From positions 1 to 45,725 of the forward strand of contig JAAZZR010000006.1 in the NCBI GenBank assembly GCA_014237605.1: 45,725 bases of DNA, given 5' to 3'. Within the stretch, counting starts at the first letter, position 1, and each line of letters begins with the position of its first letter. The position numbers and the translations under genes were made by a program. Below are positions 36,972 to 45,725 of this stretch, piece after piece. This DNA comes from Nitrosomonadaceae bacterium. Lineage in GTDB: Bacteria; Pseudomonadota; Gammaproteobacteria; Burkholderiales; Nitrosomonadaceae. Below the pieces are notes generated by a model. The model searched no databases and had not been told where the DNA came from. It saw nothing but the letters and a program-made list of their open reading frames with translations.

Positions 36972-37646
36972 ATGAAAATTTCTCTAGAAGCCAGATCAGC
37001 TTTGCATCTTCTTATAGTGATAGCAATGCTTCTGTACATGCCGGTGGCTTGGACCCAAGAACCAGACACTACTAACCCCACCAAAATCATAAAGAGTCTG
37101 CACGGTTCCTTGCTAGAGGCAATGCGGGGAGGAGAAAAACTTGGATTCCAGGGTCGCTATAAATTATTGACTCCAGCAATTGAGAACTCTCATGATCTTG
37201 ACTTCATTGCAAAAACTATTCTAGGAAGACAATGGACTAAGCTAAGCGGTGAGCAGCAACAAATTCTTATTAGCCACTTCCGCGAACTCAGTATTGGCAC
37301 CTATTCAGGGTGGTTCAAAGAATATAATGGTGAGCAATTTAAATATATTGAGCAAAAAAAAATGCCTAGAGATTATATATTGGTACGCAGCCAATTTACC
37401 CGCTCTAATGGTGATACTGTAAGCTTCGACTACCTGCTCCGTCAGAATAAAAAAGGCTGGAGAATCATTAATATTTTGGCCGATGGCGTCAGTGATCTTG
37501 CACTGAAACGTGTAGAGTACCGTTCCATTCTTAAACAAAAAGGCTTTAAAGATTTTATCGATATGCTCAAGAAAAAAATTGAGTTGGCTAAAAAAAAATT
37601 AAGTGCTAATCATACAAACCACTCCCTGAAGGACAGCCCACAATAG
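36972..37646 (+). CDS. hpnM: HpnM/MlaC-family lipid-binding periplasmic protein
   Basis: Periplasmic protein of the MlaC/Ttg2D family, 224 aa, with a signal peptide ending near VAWTQE. Family blocks: FQGRYKLLTPAIENSHDLDF followed by IAKTILGRQWTKLSGEQQQ, and in the second half TVSFDYLLRQNKKGWRIIN-ILADGVSDLALKR. Directly upstream of hpnN (the stop TAG shares a base with the hpnN GTG), which assigns it to the hopanoid set as HpnM. It is thought to carry a lipid through the periplasm. The C-terminal KKIELAKKKLS region is strongly basic. Confidence 0.88.
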   Translation: MKISLEARSALHLLIVIAMLLYMPVAWTQEPDTTNPTKIIKSLHGSLLEAMRGGEKLGFQGRYKLLTPAIENSHDLDFIAKTILGRQWTKLSGEQQQILISHFRELSIGTYSGWFKEYNGEQFKYIEQKKMPRDYILVRSQFTRSNGDTVSFDYLLRQNKKGWRIINILADGVSDLALKRVEYRSILKQKGFKDFIDMLKKKIELAKKKLSANHTNHSLKDSPQ

Positions 37647-40294
37647 TGGAAGCTTCGAAAGGACATATCTACAGCATCTTTGGACGTTGGGCTGCCGCTT
37701 CATATCTATACGCGCCATGGATAATTCTTATAGTGGTACTTGCCGCTATGAGCTGTTCCGTATATATATCACGTAATCTTGGTATGAATACAGATACCAC
37801 AGAGATGCTCGCAGAGCATCTGCCATTTCGTGTCAATCTGAAACACTACAATAAAACGTTCCCCCAGGAAATGGAGAGCATGTTAGTGGTATTAGATGCC
37901 CCTACGCCGGAACAAGCATATGATACCGCCGGTCGCCTTTCCTATCTCCTAAGAAATGATACGCAAAATTTCCAAGATGTATACGCCCCAAATGTGGATT
38001 CTTTTTTCATACAGAATAGCCTACTTTACGAGAGCATTCCTGAGCTGGAAAAAATTGCTGACCATATGGCTAATGCACAACCACTGATTTCCCATATTGC
38101 TCAAGACCCAACATTGCAAACTTTTATTTCTGTACTCTCTGGAGCGACAGATGAATTACGTAAGGGGCGCAATCTGGAGCTAGGGCCTTTATTTCATAGT
38201 TTGAGTGAGACTTTAAATGCGAGGCTTACAGAGGTGCCACGCGTTCTTTCATGGCAAGAGCTATTCCGAGGCAAGCCACAAAAGAACAGATATCAAGAAT
38301 TTATTATGGTAAAACCAAAACAGGATTTTACCCAGCTATATCCTGCTGAGAAATCAATCTCTGCAATACAAGCTGCTGCAGCTAAAATTGGCTTAACAGA
38401 TGATAGCCCTATACAAATGCGCATTACTGGTGAGGTAGCCTTAGCTGATGAAGAACTCAACAGCTCACTGCGCGGCATGGAATATGCGGGAATAATTACG
38501 TTTGTATTAATTTCATTAGTACTTTTTTTTGCAATGCGTACGATTAGGCTGTTACTTGCAGTAATAATCTGCCTTATCTTAGGTCTAATTTTTACTGCAG
38601 CTTTTGCTACGGCTGCAATCGGCCACTTGAATATTATTTCTATCGCTTTTGCAATACTGTACATTGGTCTTGGTGCTGACTTTGCAATTCATTTTCTACT
38701 ACGGCACAGAGAAATAATAGAGAGAGGGGTATCAAAAAAAGATGCTATCTACGAATCCGGAATTGTAGCTGGGGGCGCATTAACTGTATGCGCCTTAACT
38801 AACGCTATTGCCTTCTATGCTTTTATACCTACTGATTTCAGCGGAGTAGCTGAATTAGGAGTGATTTCTGGAACTGGAATGCTGATTAGTCTACTGGTTA
38901 CCCTTACTATTGGCCCAGCTCTGCTGCGCTATATACCTAAACAGTCTAAATTGAAATCCAACATTGATGTCTCTCTTAGCAGAGTACTCGAAATATCATT
39001 TAAATGGCAAAAATTAATATATACCACTATCTTCCTTGGATTATTATCTGCAGTCATACTCTTTCCTCAACTAAAATTTGACTATAATTTATTGAATATG
39101 CAGGACCGTACAGGAGAGGCCGTAAAAACCTTTAAGGAATTACTGTCGGAAGTAGATAACTCGCCCTGGTATGTAGCTGTATTAGCTAAAAATCGTAAAG
39201 AAGCGGATCTTTTGGTAGAAGATCTAACAAAACTAGAGGAGGTAAAAAGAGTAGTAACTATTCTTAATTTTGTACCGGAAGAACAGGAAATGAAACTCCC
39301 ACTTATTGAAGAGATGGCGATTACCACCGGACCGATCACCATATCGATGCCATCGCATGAGAATAATAAACAAACACTGATAAAGCAACAAAAAGAATTA
39401 GATAGGCTTAGTAACACTCTAGGCCATTTCATTACTGAGAAGCCTGACCATATTTTATTGATTCCTGCCCGTGCTCTGAAGAATTCATTGGAAACACTTT
39501 TTGAACACCTTAACAAAAATGATACTGCAAATAGAGAGAAGCTATTACATTCGGTAGAAGAAGATTTGCTCGTAACTTTACCTACTTCTTTACAACGTAT
39601 GCAGACTGCTATTGGGGCTTCTACCACATTCAGTACAGAAGATCTTCCAGCACCTTTAATAAGCCGCTGGTACAGCCATGCTGACGAATACAAAATAGCT
39701 GTCTACCCGTCAGAGGATATAGATGACAACGATGCACTAAAACGCTTTGTTCGAGCAATCCAGAAAGTTGCACCGCAAGCTACTGGGGGTCCCATGGTAA
39801 GCCTGGCAGCTGGTGAAGCTGTCGTACAAGCATTCATACAAGCATTTTCATTAGCTTTAGCTGGCATAGTGATAGCACTATTAATCTTATTGCGGAGTGT
39901 GAAATATACTCTTCTGGTACTAGTACCACTTCTTCTTTCAAGTATATTTATTGGTATTTTCTCCGTATTGTTCAATCTACCATTTAATTTTGCAAATATT
40001 ATTGCCCTTCCATTATTACTCGGTATTGGACTAGATAGTGGCCTACATATGGTTCACCGGAGCCGTAGTGATAAACTAGTAGGCGAAACTCTGGCCCATA
40101 CTAGTACGGTGCGCGCCGTTTTTTATAGCGCACTAACTTCCCTTGTCACCTTTGCAAGCTTAATGCTCTCTTCCCATCAAGGCACTGCTAGCATGGGAAT
40201 ATTACTTACTGTAGGATTGACTTGCACTCTTATCTGCACGCTCTTTATATTACCTGTTCTGTTAAATGCCTCGACCAAAAAAATAGAAGCTTAG
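37646..40294 (+). CDS. hpnN: hopanoid transporter HpnN (RND/MMPL)
   Basis: Inner-membrane RND-family transporter of 882 aa, known in other bacteria to move hopanoids to the outer membrane. It has two repeats, each a large periplasmic loop followed by a bundle of about five helices (residues about 275-430 and 735-880), and D residues in the helix-4 position (IGLGADFAIHFLLRHRE and IGLDSGLHMVHRSR). The start is GTG at 37646 overlapping the hpnM stop by one base. Its gene order hpnM-hpnN and the mlaA gene behind it suggest one lipid export route. Confidence 0.92.
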   Translation: MEASKGHIYSIFGRWAAASYLYAPWIILIVVLAAMSCSVYISRNLGMNTDTTEMLAEHLPFRVNLKHYNKTFPQEMESMLVVLDAPTPEQAYDTAGRLSYLLRNDTQNFQDVYAPNVDSFFIQNSLLYESIPELEKIADHMANAQPLISHIAQDPTLQTFISVLSGATDELRKGRNLELGPLFHSLSETLNARLTEVPRVLSWQELFRGKPQKNRYQEFIMVKPKQDFTQLYPAEKSISAIQAAAAKIGLTDDSPIQMRITGEVALADEELNSSLRGMEYAGIITFVLISLVLFFAMRTIRLLLAVIICLILGLIFTAAFATAAIGHLNIISIAFAILYIGLGADFAIHFLLRHREIIERGVSKKDAIYESGIVAGGALTVCALTNAIAFYAFIPTDFSGVAELGVISGTGMLISLLVTLTIGPALLRYIPKQSKLKSNIDVSLSRVLEISFKWQKLIYTTIFLGLLSAVILFPQLKFDYNLLNMQDRTGEAVKTFKELLSEVDNSPWYVAVLAKNRKEADLLVEDLTKLEEVKRVVTILNFVPEEQEMKLPLIEEMAITTGPITISMPSHENNKQTLIKQQKELDRLSNTLGHFITEKPDHILLIPARALKNSLETLFEHLNKNDTANREKLLHSVEEDLLVTLPTSLQRMQTAIGASTTFSTEDLPAPLISRWYSHADEYKIAVYPSEDIDDNDALKRFVRAIQKVAPQATGGPMVSLAAGEAVVQAFIQAFSLALAGIVIALLILLRSVKYTLLVLVPLLLSSIFIGIFSVLFNLPFNFANIIALPLLLGIGLDSGLHMVHRSRSDKLVGETLAHTSTVRAVFYSALTSLVTFASLMLSSHQGTASMGILLTVGLTCTLICTLFILPVLLNASTKKIEA

Positions 40295-40517
40295 AAATAA
40301 CAAACCCTTTCCTATTACAGTGCGCACTGAAATTAAGGCAGTAATCGGCTGGTACTAAACTGGGTTAATAATATATTGAAATAGCCTTATACCCACCCGC
40401 GCGCCCTTACAACAAAACCTTTCATAAATATCATAATCAAAAGCAGCTCTTTTTGCTGTACAGAACCACTCGAAACGAATTACTATAACGAGAATATAGA
40501 AAAGGCTAAAAATAGGT

Positions 40518-41465
40518 ATGAAACCAAGCTATTTAAATGCTGTTTTGCTGATATTATTTACTGCATTAGCTACAGGCTGCGCGACAGTTTTATCTGAGCC
40601 CAAGGAAGATAAAAGCACAGGATACTCTTACTCCGGAAAAACATTTGATTCTGATAATCAAGAAATTATAGCTACTGATAAAGAAATTATAGCTACTGAT
40701 AAAAAAACTATATCTGCTGTTGAGGATCCCTGTTTAGAAGGGGATCCTTATGAAGACATTAATCGTCGCTTTTATGACGTAACCGAAGATATTGACCGAG
40801 GTATATTCGAACCCGTTGCTGACACATATATAGAGAATATCCCTGATTCGGTGCGAGCATCAGTTGGAAATTTCTACTCTAACCTTGCATATCCGAATGT
40901 GGCTCTAAACTCTTTACTACAAGGCAAAGTAAAACAAGGGGTGGGAGACAGCTTGCGTTTCATTGTAAATACTACAGTAGGCTTAGGCGGGATATTTGAC
41001 CCAGCAAGCTCTGTAGGTTTGGAAAAACACGATGAAGATTTTGGGCAAACATTAGGGGTTTGGGGCGTTGACAATACGTCTTATATGTACATACCTATTT
41101 TGGGACCAAGCAGTAACCGTGATCTAATTGGCCTTCCTGTCACCATAGCATCAAATATGTTATTTTATGCAGGGTTTTTTGTTGGTGCTCCAGTAACTGT
41201 TCCCTTAGGTCTTCTAGCTGCAGTTGATAAGCGTGCGCAGTTTACAGAGCAGATGCGTATTCGTGATCAGGCTGCATTAGATCGTTATATATTCACTCGT
41301 GAAGCATATTGGCAATATCGAGAAAACCTTGTATTAGATGGCAAGCCACCAACTGAATCTTATGATAATCTCTTTCCTGATGAAGACTTTCTAGACCCTG
41401 ATGAAGACTTTCAAGATACATCAGATAGATACTTCAAGGAACCCTGCCCTAAGAAATCTTCATAG
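40518..41465 (+). CDS. mlaA: MlaA/VacJ-family outer-membrane lipoprotein
   Basis: Outer-membrane lipoprotein that takes part in lipid traffic between the membranes. The 315-aa protein has lipobox A-T-G-C (Cys 21), the MlaA domain (NRRFYDVTEDIDRGIFEPVA, NFYSNLAYPNVALNSLLQGK, FIVNTTVGLGGIFDPASSVG, FGQTLGVWGV, YIPILGPSSNRD) and an acidic tail. Two in-frame tandem repeats widen it: a 21-base unit at 40661-40702 (E-I-I-A-T-D-K twice) and D-P/F-D-E-D-F near the end. It sits between hpnN and shc rather than in a full mla operon, pointing to a hopanoid-linked role. Confidence 0.88.
   Translation: MKPSYLNAVLLILFTALATGCATVLSEPKEDKSTGYSYSGKTFDSDNQEIIATDKEIIATDKKTISAVEDPCLEGDPYEDINRRFYDVTEDIDRGIFEPVADTYIENIPDSVRASVGNFYSNLAYPNVALNSLLQGKVKQGVGDSLRFIVNTTVGLGGIFDPASSVGLEKHDEDFGQTLGVWGVDNTSYMYIPILGPSSNRDLIGLPVTIASNMLFYAGFFVGAPVTVPLGLLAAVDKRAQFTEQMRIRDQAALDRYIFTREAYWQYRENLVLDGKPPTESYDNLFPDEDFLDPDEDFQDTSDRYFKEPCPKKSS
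40661..40702. repeat. exact 21-base tandem repeat in mlaA
   Basis: AGAAATTATAGCTACTGATAA twice in direct succession, adding E-I-I-A-T-D-K twice in frame in the spacer after the lipidated Cys. A third degenerate copy follows. Confidence 0.8.
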
Positions 41466-41618
41466 TATTTTTATGTGCAATAAGCCTGACAAAATTCCTT
41501 CTTATACAAAAAAGAAATCGCATCAGACAGTATAATTTAACAGCTATAATAAAAATATTGCCAGCTTATTGTTTACAACAACAAATCGACTCAGTCTGAT
41601 ACACCAGAAGGAAATTTA

Positions 41619-43604
41619 ATGAAAGAAACAAATAACGCTCTTACTAATCTGAGCCAGGAAGATACTAGTTTTACGTCTGATACAACCACCTCTGACTTCC
41701 AACAACCACTAGATTTTGACAAGAAAGAACTAGCTGATGCCTTGGCATCGGCACGCAAAGCACTACTAGCATTACAAAAAAAAGATGGCCACTGGTGCTT
41801 TCCACTCGAGGCAGATTGTACTATTCCAGCCGAGTACGTGTTGATGATGCATTTCATGGATGATATAGATACAGACCTTGAAATAAAATTAGCTCGGTTT
41901 ATCAGGTCAAAGCAAGACAAGGAACATGGTGGCTGGCCCCTATACTATGGCGGTCACTTTGATCTGAGCTGTACTGTCAAAGCTTATTATGCTTTAAAAC
42001 TAGTCGGCGACTCCCCAGAGGCTCCACATATGGTAGCTGCTCGTACAGCTATTCTGTCACATGGTGGCGCATCAAAAGCAAATGTTTTTACCAGAATCTT
42101 ACTTGCGATGTACGGCCAACTCCCCTGGCGTGGCGTTCCTTTTATGCCGGTAGAGATTATTCTACTGCCGAAGTGGTTCCCATTTCATCTGAGTAAAATT
42201 GCTTATTGGTCACGTACAGTGACGGTACCGCTGACAATCTTATGTAGCTTAAGAGCAAAAGCTGCTAATCCACATAAAATTAATGTTCGCGAGCTTTTCA
42301 CTATAGATCCAGAGAAAGAACGCGATTATTTCCCAGTACGAACCCCTCTGAACCGATTATTCTTATTTATTGAACGTACTGCCTCACTATTTGAGCCATT
42401 TATTCCAAATATATTACGTCGCATTGCTCTACGCCGAGCAGAACGCTGGATAATAGAACGACTTAATGGCGAATGTGGTCTAGGAGCAATTTTTCCCGCA
42501 ATGGTAAATGCAAATGAGGCTCTCTCACTACTAGGTTATCCTTATGAACATCCGTACCGAGAACAGTGTCGCAAAGCTTTATTAGGGTTATTGGTTGTTG
42601 ATGATGAGCAAGCCTGGTGCCAACCATGCACATCTCCTGTGTGGGATACTGTCTTAGCAAGCTTGGCATTACAGGAGGATATTGGTGCAGATCAAAAACA
42701 TGTCCGTAAGGCTCTAGACTGGCTAGTCCCTCTCCAAATACTAGATGCTCCTGCTGACTGGCGGGAAGAAAATATAAAACTGGCTGGCGGTGGCTGGGCT
42801 TTTCAATACGCAAACCCACATTACCCCGATCTTGACGATACAGCAGCGATAGCCTGGGCAATGCACCAGGCAGACCCTCATATTTATCATAAAAGTTTAT
42901 CAAGAGCTGCCAGCTGGCTTAGTGGTATGCAATCTAAAAATGGTGGATTTGCTGCTTTTGATGTCGATAATATTTATTATTACCTTAACGAAATTCCATT
43001 CTCTGATCATGGCGCTTTACTTGATCCGCCCACTAGTGACGTAAGTGCCCGTTGTACTGGTTTTCTGGCTTTATATGGGGATCCTGAGCAACAAGATTCA
43101 ATGAAGCAAGGATTATCGTATTTGTTCAATGAGCAAGAACCGAGTGGTGCCTGGTTTGGCCGATGGGGGAGTAATTATATTTATGGAACCTGGTCAGTAC
43201 TAGAAGCCTTGAGACTAGCAGAAATAGATACTTCCCATGAGTCTATTACTCGTGCTGCAAAGTGGCTAAAATCAGTTCAGAGAGAAGATGGTGGGTGGGG
43301 CGAGAACAACGATACCTACTTTGCACCAAAACTAGCAGGGCTCTTTAGAACAAGTACTTCATTTCAGACTGCCTGGGCGTTACTTGGACTAATGGCAGCA
43401 GGAGAAACACATAGCGAAGAAGTTAGTAAAGGAATTAAATATCTTCTAAGTCGGCAGGATAATAATGGATTATGGGATGACCCATGGTTCACAGCGCCGG
43501 GATTTCCGAGAGTTTTCTATTTAAAATATCACGGATATTCAAAATATTTCCCATTGTGGGCTCTAGCAAGATATAAGACATTTACCCAGCAGGATATTAG
43601 GTGA
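41619..43604 (+). CDS. shc: squalene-hopene cyclase
   Basis: Membrane-associated cyclase that converts squalene to the pentacyclic hopene/hopanol skeleton. The 661-aa protein has the catalytic D-x-D-D-T-A motif at 404-409 and several QW repeats (for example the KKDGHWCFPLEAD, SKNGGFAAFDVDN, QREDGGWGENNDTY, RQDNNGLWDDPWFT blocks). The ATG is preceded by AGAAGGAAAT. The first 40 residues are a low-complexity Thr/Ser/Asp-rich leader. The last bases overlap the hpnG start (GTGA), so these two are coupled. Confidence 0.95.
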   Translation: MKETNNALTNLSQEDTSFTSDTTTSDFQQPLDFDKKELADALASARKALLALQKKDGHWCFPLEADCTIPAEYVLMMHFMDDIDTDLEIKLARFIRSKQDKEHGGWPLYYGGHFDLSCTVKAYYALKLVGDSPEAPHMVAARTAILSHGGASKANVFTRILLAMYGQLPWRGVPFMPVEIILLPKWFPFHLSKIAYWSRTVTVPLTILCSLRAKAANPHKINVRELFTIDPEKERDYFPVRTPLNRLFLFIERTASLFEPFIPNILRRIALRRAERWIIERLNGECGLGAIFPAMVNANEALSLLGYPYEHPYREQCRKALLGLLVVDDEQAWCQPCTSPVWDTVLASLALQEDIGADQKHVRKALDWLVPLQILDAPADWREENIKLAGGGWAFQYANPHYPDLDDTAAIAWAMHQADPHIYHKSLSRAASWLSGMQSKNGGFAAFDVDNIYYYLNEIPFSDHGALLDPPTSDVSARCTGFLALYGDPEQQDSMKQGLSYLFNEQEPSGAWFGRWGSNYIYGTWSVLEALRLAEIDTSHESITRAAKWLKSVQREDGGWGENNDTYFAPKLAGLFRTSTSFQTAWALLGLMAAGETHSEEVSKGIKYLLSRQDNNGLWDDPWFTAPGFPRVFYLKYHGYSKYFPLWALARYKTFTQQDIR

Positions 43605-44308
43605 ATATTGTAGGCATTGTCGTAGCCATGCGAATTGAAGCCCGCTGCCTAACTAATCGCCACTTACCTATCGGGGAGATAATAAATTTAGGAAATAATT
43701 CAAAGATATGTTTGTGTGGTATGGGCGGAAATGCTGCAAGAGAAGCAGCAATAAAATTACAGGAAGAAGGTGCAACCTCTCTGCTCAGTTTCGGAGTTTC
43801 GGGTGCACTAGACTCTAAGTTGCGCCCGGGCGACTTGCTCCTTCCTCAATCAGTTTATAATGAACGCTTGTTGCCTGTATCCTTAGCCTGGAGAGATCGG
43901 GTACAAAAGTGCCTACCTTCTAATTTACGCGTCATTGGTGGCAAATTAGCAACAAGTAAAAAAATTCTTACTTCATCAAATGAAAAATGTGATTTTGCAA
44001 AAATTACCGGGGCTTCTGCGGTAGATCTAGAAAGTGGTGCAATAGCTGAAGTAGCTGAAGATTCAGATATTCCGTTCCTTGCGATACGTGTAATTTCAGA
44101 CCCTATTGAATTTTCCCCGCCACTAGCCCTACTAGATGCAGTAAACCCGGATGGCAGCGCTAAGATAAGTCAAATAATATCTTTACTACTACATCGGTCT
44201 GTGACTTTAAGTACATTACTGCGCCTTGGAAGAGATGTACGTACTGCTCGTGCCACTCTGGCAACAGTGGCATTACACGCCGGAATTGAATTAGGAAATC
44301 CCGCCTAA
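43601..44308 (+). CDS. hpnG: hopanoid-associated phosphorylase HpnG
   Basis: Nucleoside-phosphorylase-like enzyme that removes adenine from adenosylhopane to give a ribosylhopane product. The 235-aa protein has VGIVVAMRIEARCL, LCGMGGNAAREAA, LLSFGVSGALDSKLRPGDLL and the E-x-G-A-I-A-E-V-A block before FLAIRVISDPIE. The start is GTG at 43601, overlapping the shc stop by four bases. It ends the hopanoid run; hpnH, hpnG and shc make the product that hpnMN would export. Confidence 0.9.
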   Translation: MNIVGIVVAMRIEARCLTNRHLPIGEIINLGNNSKICLCGMGGNAAREAAIKLQEEGATSLLSFGVSGALDSKLRPGDLLLPQSVYNERLLPVSLAWRDRVQKCLPSNLRVIGGKLATSKKILTSSNEKCDFAKITGASAVDLESGAIAEVAEDSDIPFLAIRVISDPIEFSPPLALLDAVNPDGSAKISQIISLLLHRSVTLSTLLRLGRDVRTARATLATVALHAGIELGNPA

Positions 44309-44423
44309 CAATCTACAACTGCACACTAGGACAATAAATAAGCCCTGAATCTAGGCCTCAGAAAACCGAATTTCGAATCAATTTACGAATCACAAAGGTA
44401 TAAATATTTAGGAATAATATAGA

Positions 44424-44500
44424 TGGGGTGGCTGATGGGGCTCGAACCCACGACAACCGGAATCACAATCCGGGACTCTACCAGCTGAGCTACAGCCACC
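44424..44500 (-). tRNA. tRNA-His (GTG)
   Basis: Acceptor GTGGCTG pairs with CAGCCAC; extra G at -1 is encoded and opposes C73, the His hallmark; CCA encoded. Anticodon loop TTGTGAT gives anticodon GTG. Last gene of the Pro-Arg-His tRNA operon. Confidence 0.95.
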
Positions 44501-44503
44501 ATC

Positions 44504-44551
44504 TGAGAAACTAAAAAACTCAGCCTTTGAAACCAAAAAATAAACGGTTTC
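44504..44551. repeat. two hairpins in tRNA spacer
   Basis: CTGAG/CTCAG (44504-44522) and GAAACC/GGTTTC (about 44529-44551) flank each other between tRNA-His and tRNA-Arg. A third, CCCAATT-T-AATTGGG, is at 44656-44670 between tRNA-Arg and tRNA-Pro. They may guide processing of the polycistronic tRNA precursor. Confidence 0.45.
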
Positions 44552-44561
44552 AGAAACTATC

Positions 44562-44638
44562 TGGTGTGCCCGACAGGAATCGAACCTGTAACCCCCAGCT
44601 TAGAAGGCTGGTGCTCTATCCGGTTGAGCTACGGGCAC
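44562..44638 (-). tRNA. tRNA-Arg (TCT)
   Basis: A 77-base tRNA: acceptor GTGCCCG/CGGGCAC with discriminator A and encoded CCA; anticodon stem CCAGC/GCTGG with loop CTTCTAA, so anticodon TCT; T arm ACAGG-TTCGATT-CCTGT. Middle gene of the operon. Confidence 0.95.
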
Positions 44639-44676
44639 TACTCAAACCGGGTATGCCCAATTTAATTGGGTGAAAT

Positions 44677-44753
44677 TGGTCGGGGTGGAGAGATTCGAAC
44701 TCCCGACATCCTGGTCCCAAACCAGGCGCGCTACCAGGCTACGCTACACCCCG
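44677..44753 (-). tRNA. tRNA-Pro (TGG)
   Basis: A 77-base tRNA: acceptor CGGGGTG/CACCCCG with A73 and CCA; anticodon stem CCTGG/CCAGG with loop TTTGGGA, so anticodon TGG; T arm CGGGAG-TTCGAAT-CTCTCC type. First gene of the operon, directly behind the promoter. Confidence 0.95.
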
Positions 44754-44765
44754 GGGAAGGCCGTT

Positions 44766-44794
44766 ACTATACCTTTCCACTAATGAAAGGTCAA
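44766..44794 (-). promoter_or_regulatory. promoter of the tRNA-Pro-Arg-His operon
   Basis: Minus strand: TTGACC (44789-44794), 17 bases, TATAGT (44766-44771). Start would fall in the short G/C-rich GGCCTTCC just before the tRNA. The spacer contains an inverted repeat ACCTTTC/GAAAGGT that covers almost all of it. Confidence 0.75.
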
Positions 44795-45067
44795 TTTTTC
44801 TATTTAATTTATTAAATTTTTTTGAGCATGAGCATTAGCTACGAGCAGACACTACTTCCGCCTAAATTAATTACATGATTAGACTTAAAGATCTTTATTC
44901 AGAATTATCTCTGAATCAAAAACCTTTACGGATTTTTTCTGACATCTATCTTAGGCCTAATTTTGTACAGATCACTTAAAAAATTTCAAAACAACTTGCT
45001 GTATACTGCGATTTCTGATATTAAAGCGTCTTCAATTGAAATCAGAAAAGAAAAGGAATTCCAAGAA

Positions 45068-45490
45068 ATGCCGCAACAACAACCTAAATCAACTACTCCC
45101 TATAAAATGAAAAAGGGAGAGAGCTACATGAATAATAAGCAACTAGCACATTTTCGTAAAATACTTGAAGATATTAAACTTGAGTTAGGACAGGATATAG
45201 ATCGTACAGTTCATACCATGCAAGATGAAGCTACAGTCTTTGCAGATCCTAATGACCGAGCAAGCCAAGAATCTGATATGGCACTGGAACTTCGCAACCG
45301 AGATCGAGAACGTAAGCTTATCAAAAAGATTAACGAGACTATTGCCAAAATTGATTCTGATGATTATGGTTATTGCGATACCTGTGGTATCGAAATTGGA
45401 CTGAAACGTCTTGAAGCTCGCCCAACAGCTACTCTTTGTATAGACTGCAAAACACTAGACGAGATAAGAGAAAGACAACTAGCCAAATAA
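45068..45490 (+). CDS. dksA: RNA polymerase-binding transcription factor DksA
   Basis: Cytoplasmic ppGpp cofactor that enters the secondary channel of RNA polymerase. From ATG at 45068 the protein is 140 aa, near the normal 145-151. It contains [11 protein letters not shown], the coiled-coil tip region (VDRT-like [23 protein letters not shown]), [14 protein letters not shown] and the four-Cys zinc finger C-D-T-C-x17-C-I-D-C. A longer frame upstream lacks similarity. It lies beside a tRNA operon, whose promoter type is a known DksA target, though adjacency alone proves nothing. Confidence 0.95.
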   Translation: MPQQQPKSTTPYKMKKGESYMNNKQLAHFRKILEDIKLELGQDIDRTVHTMQDEATVFADPNDRASQESDMALELRNRDRERKLIKKINETIAKIDSDDYGYCDTCGIEIGLKRLEARPTATLCIDCKTLDEIRERQLAK

Positions 45491-45546
45491 AAAACCAAAT
45501 ACTGCAACTTAAACTAATTCTTTATAATCTATTATTATATTTAAAC

Positions 45547-45725
45547 TCAGCTGTCTTTATCTTCTTCCGTAACTGTTTTCATACTAAGGCGTAGTCTTCC
45601 CTTGTCATCAGCTTCTAATACTTTGACGCGTACAAGTTGACCTTCTTTCAGATGATCAGCCACACTATTAACACGTTCATTAGCAATTTGTGAGATATGC
45701 AACAGTCCATCCTTTCCGGGCAAGA
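45547..45725 (-). CDS. pnp: polynucleotide phosphorylase, C-terminal end (partial)
   Basis: Minus-strand frame open to the right window edge and ending with TGA at 45547. It reads [20 protein letters not shown] and [16 protein letters not shown], then [10 protein letters not shown], the S1 RNA-binding domain at the end of PNPase. The 3' exonuclease core lies outside the window. No rpsO is seen here because the other end is not covered. Confidence 0.85.
   Translation of the reverse strand, partial: LPGKDGLLHISQIANERVNSVADHLKEGQLVRVKVLEADDKGRLRLSMKTVTEEDKDS

Overview
The window reads as an ordinary chromosomal segment of a low-GC (AT-rich, estimated by eye) Gram-negative proteobacterium. The gene set (hopanoid synthesis cluster, two- and three-heme c cytochromes next to a two-domain multicopper oxidase, diheme peroxidase, hrcA/nadK/recN, queA-tgt-yajC-secDF) resembles chemolithotrophic beta/gammaproteobacteria, especially ammonia oxidisers of the Nitrosomonas/Nitrosococcus kind. 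No ammonia-oxidation gene is present, so that placement is an inference. No transposase, phage or CRISPR array was seen.

Region by region: 1-1.5 kb holds a partial lipoprotein gene and three small unknown genes. 2.1-3.6 kb has a drug/metabolite transporter and an Slp-type lipoprotein. 3.6-6.7 kb is a minus-strand operon of a multicopper oxidase and two multiheme cytochromes, like ncgABC of ammonia oxidisers but without nirK. 6.8-9.9 kb is a metal-uptake locus: a Fur/Zur-family repressor, a small His-rich membrane protein and a ZnuD-like TonB receptor that is interrupted by an in-frame amber codon. Two near-identical palindromes (GCAAC-TAN-GTTGC) sit before the repressor and before the receptor. 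9.9-10.8 kb is a long non-coding stretch with clustered DnaA-box sequences and an AT-rich tract, a candidate replication origin. 10.8-14.6 kb carries a small winged-helix protein with a polyalanine tail, a CDF metal exporter, a diheme cytochrome c peroxidase and small exported proteins. 14.7-24.6 kb is housekeeping: tRNA-Met, ubiquinone hydroxylase, dsbC, mltA, a 33-codon membrane ORF, fluoride channel, recN, nadK, hrcA, hemH and dedA. 24.6-30.1 kb is queA-tgt-yajC-secD-secF. 30.3-34.3 kb has a beta-barrel porin, tRNA-Leu, a small lipoprotein and umuDC.

34.5-44.3 kb is the hopanoid region, all on the plus strand: ispH, hpnH, hpnM (MlaC-like), hpnN (RND exporter), mlaA, shc and hpnG. Together these cover isoprenoid precursor supply, cyclisation of squalene, addition and processing of the adenosyl side chain, and transport of hopanoids or phospholipids between the two membranes. 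44.4-45.7 kb ends with a tRNA-Pro-Arg-His operon with a clear promoter, dksA and the 3' end of pnp.

The most notable points are: the amber-interrupted receptor inside a putative zinc regulon with a shared operator; an ispH gene whose only workable start is ATA, well placed after a strong Shine-Dalgarno; a DnaA-box cluster not linked to dnaA; the ncg-like cluster lacking nirK; and tandem 31-bp-spaced dyads before the hopanoid cluster.
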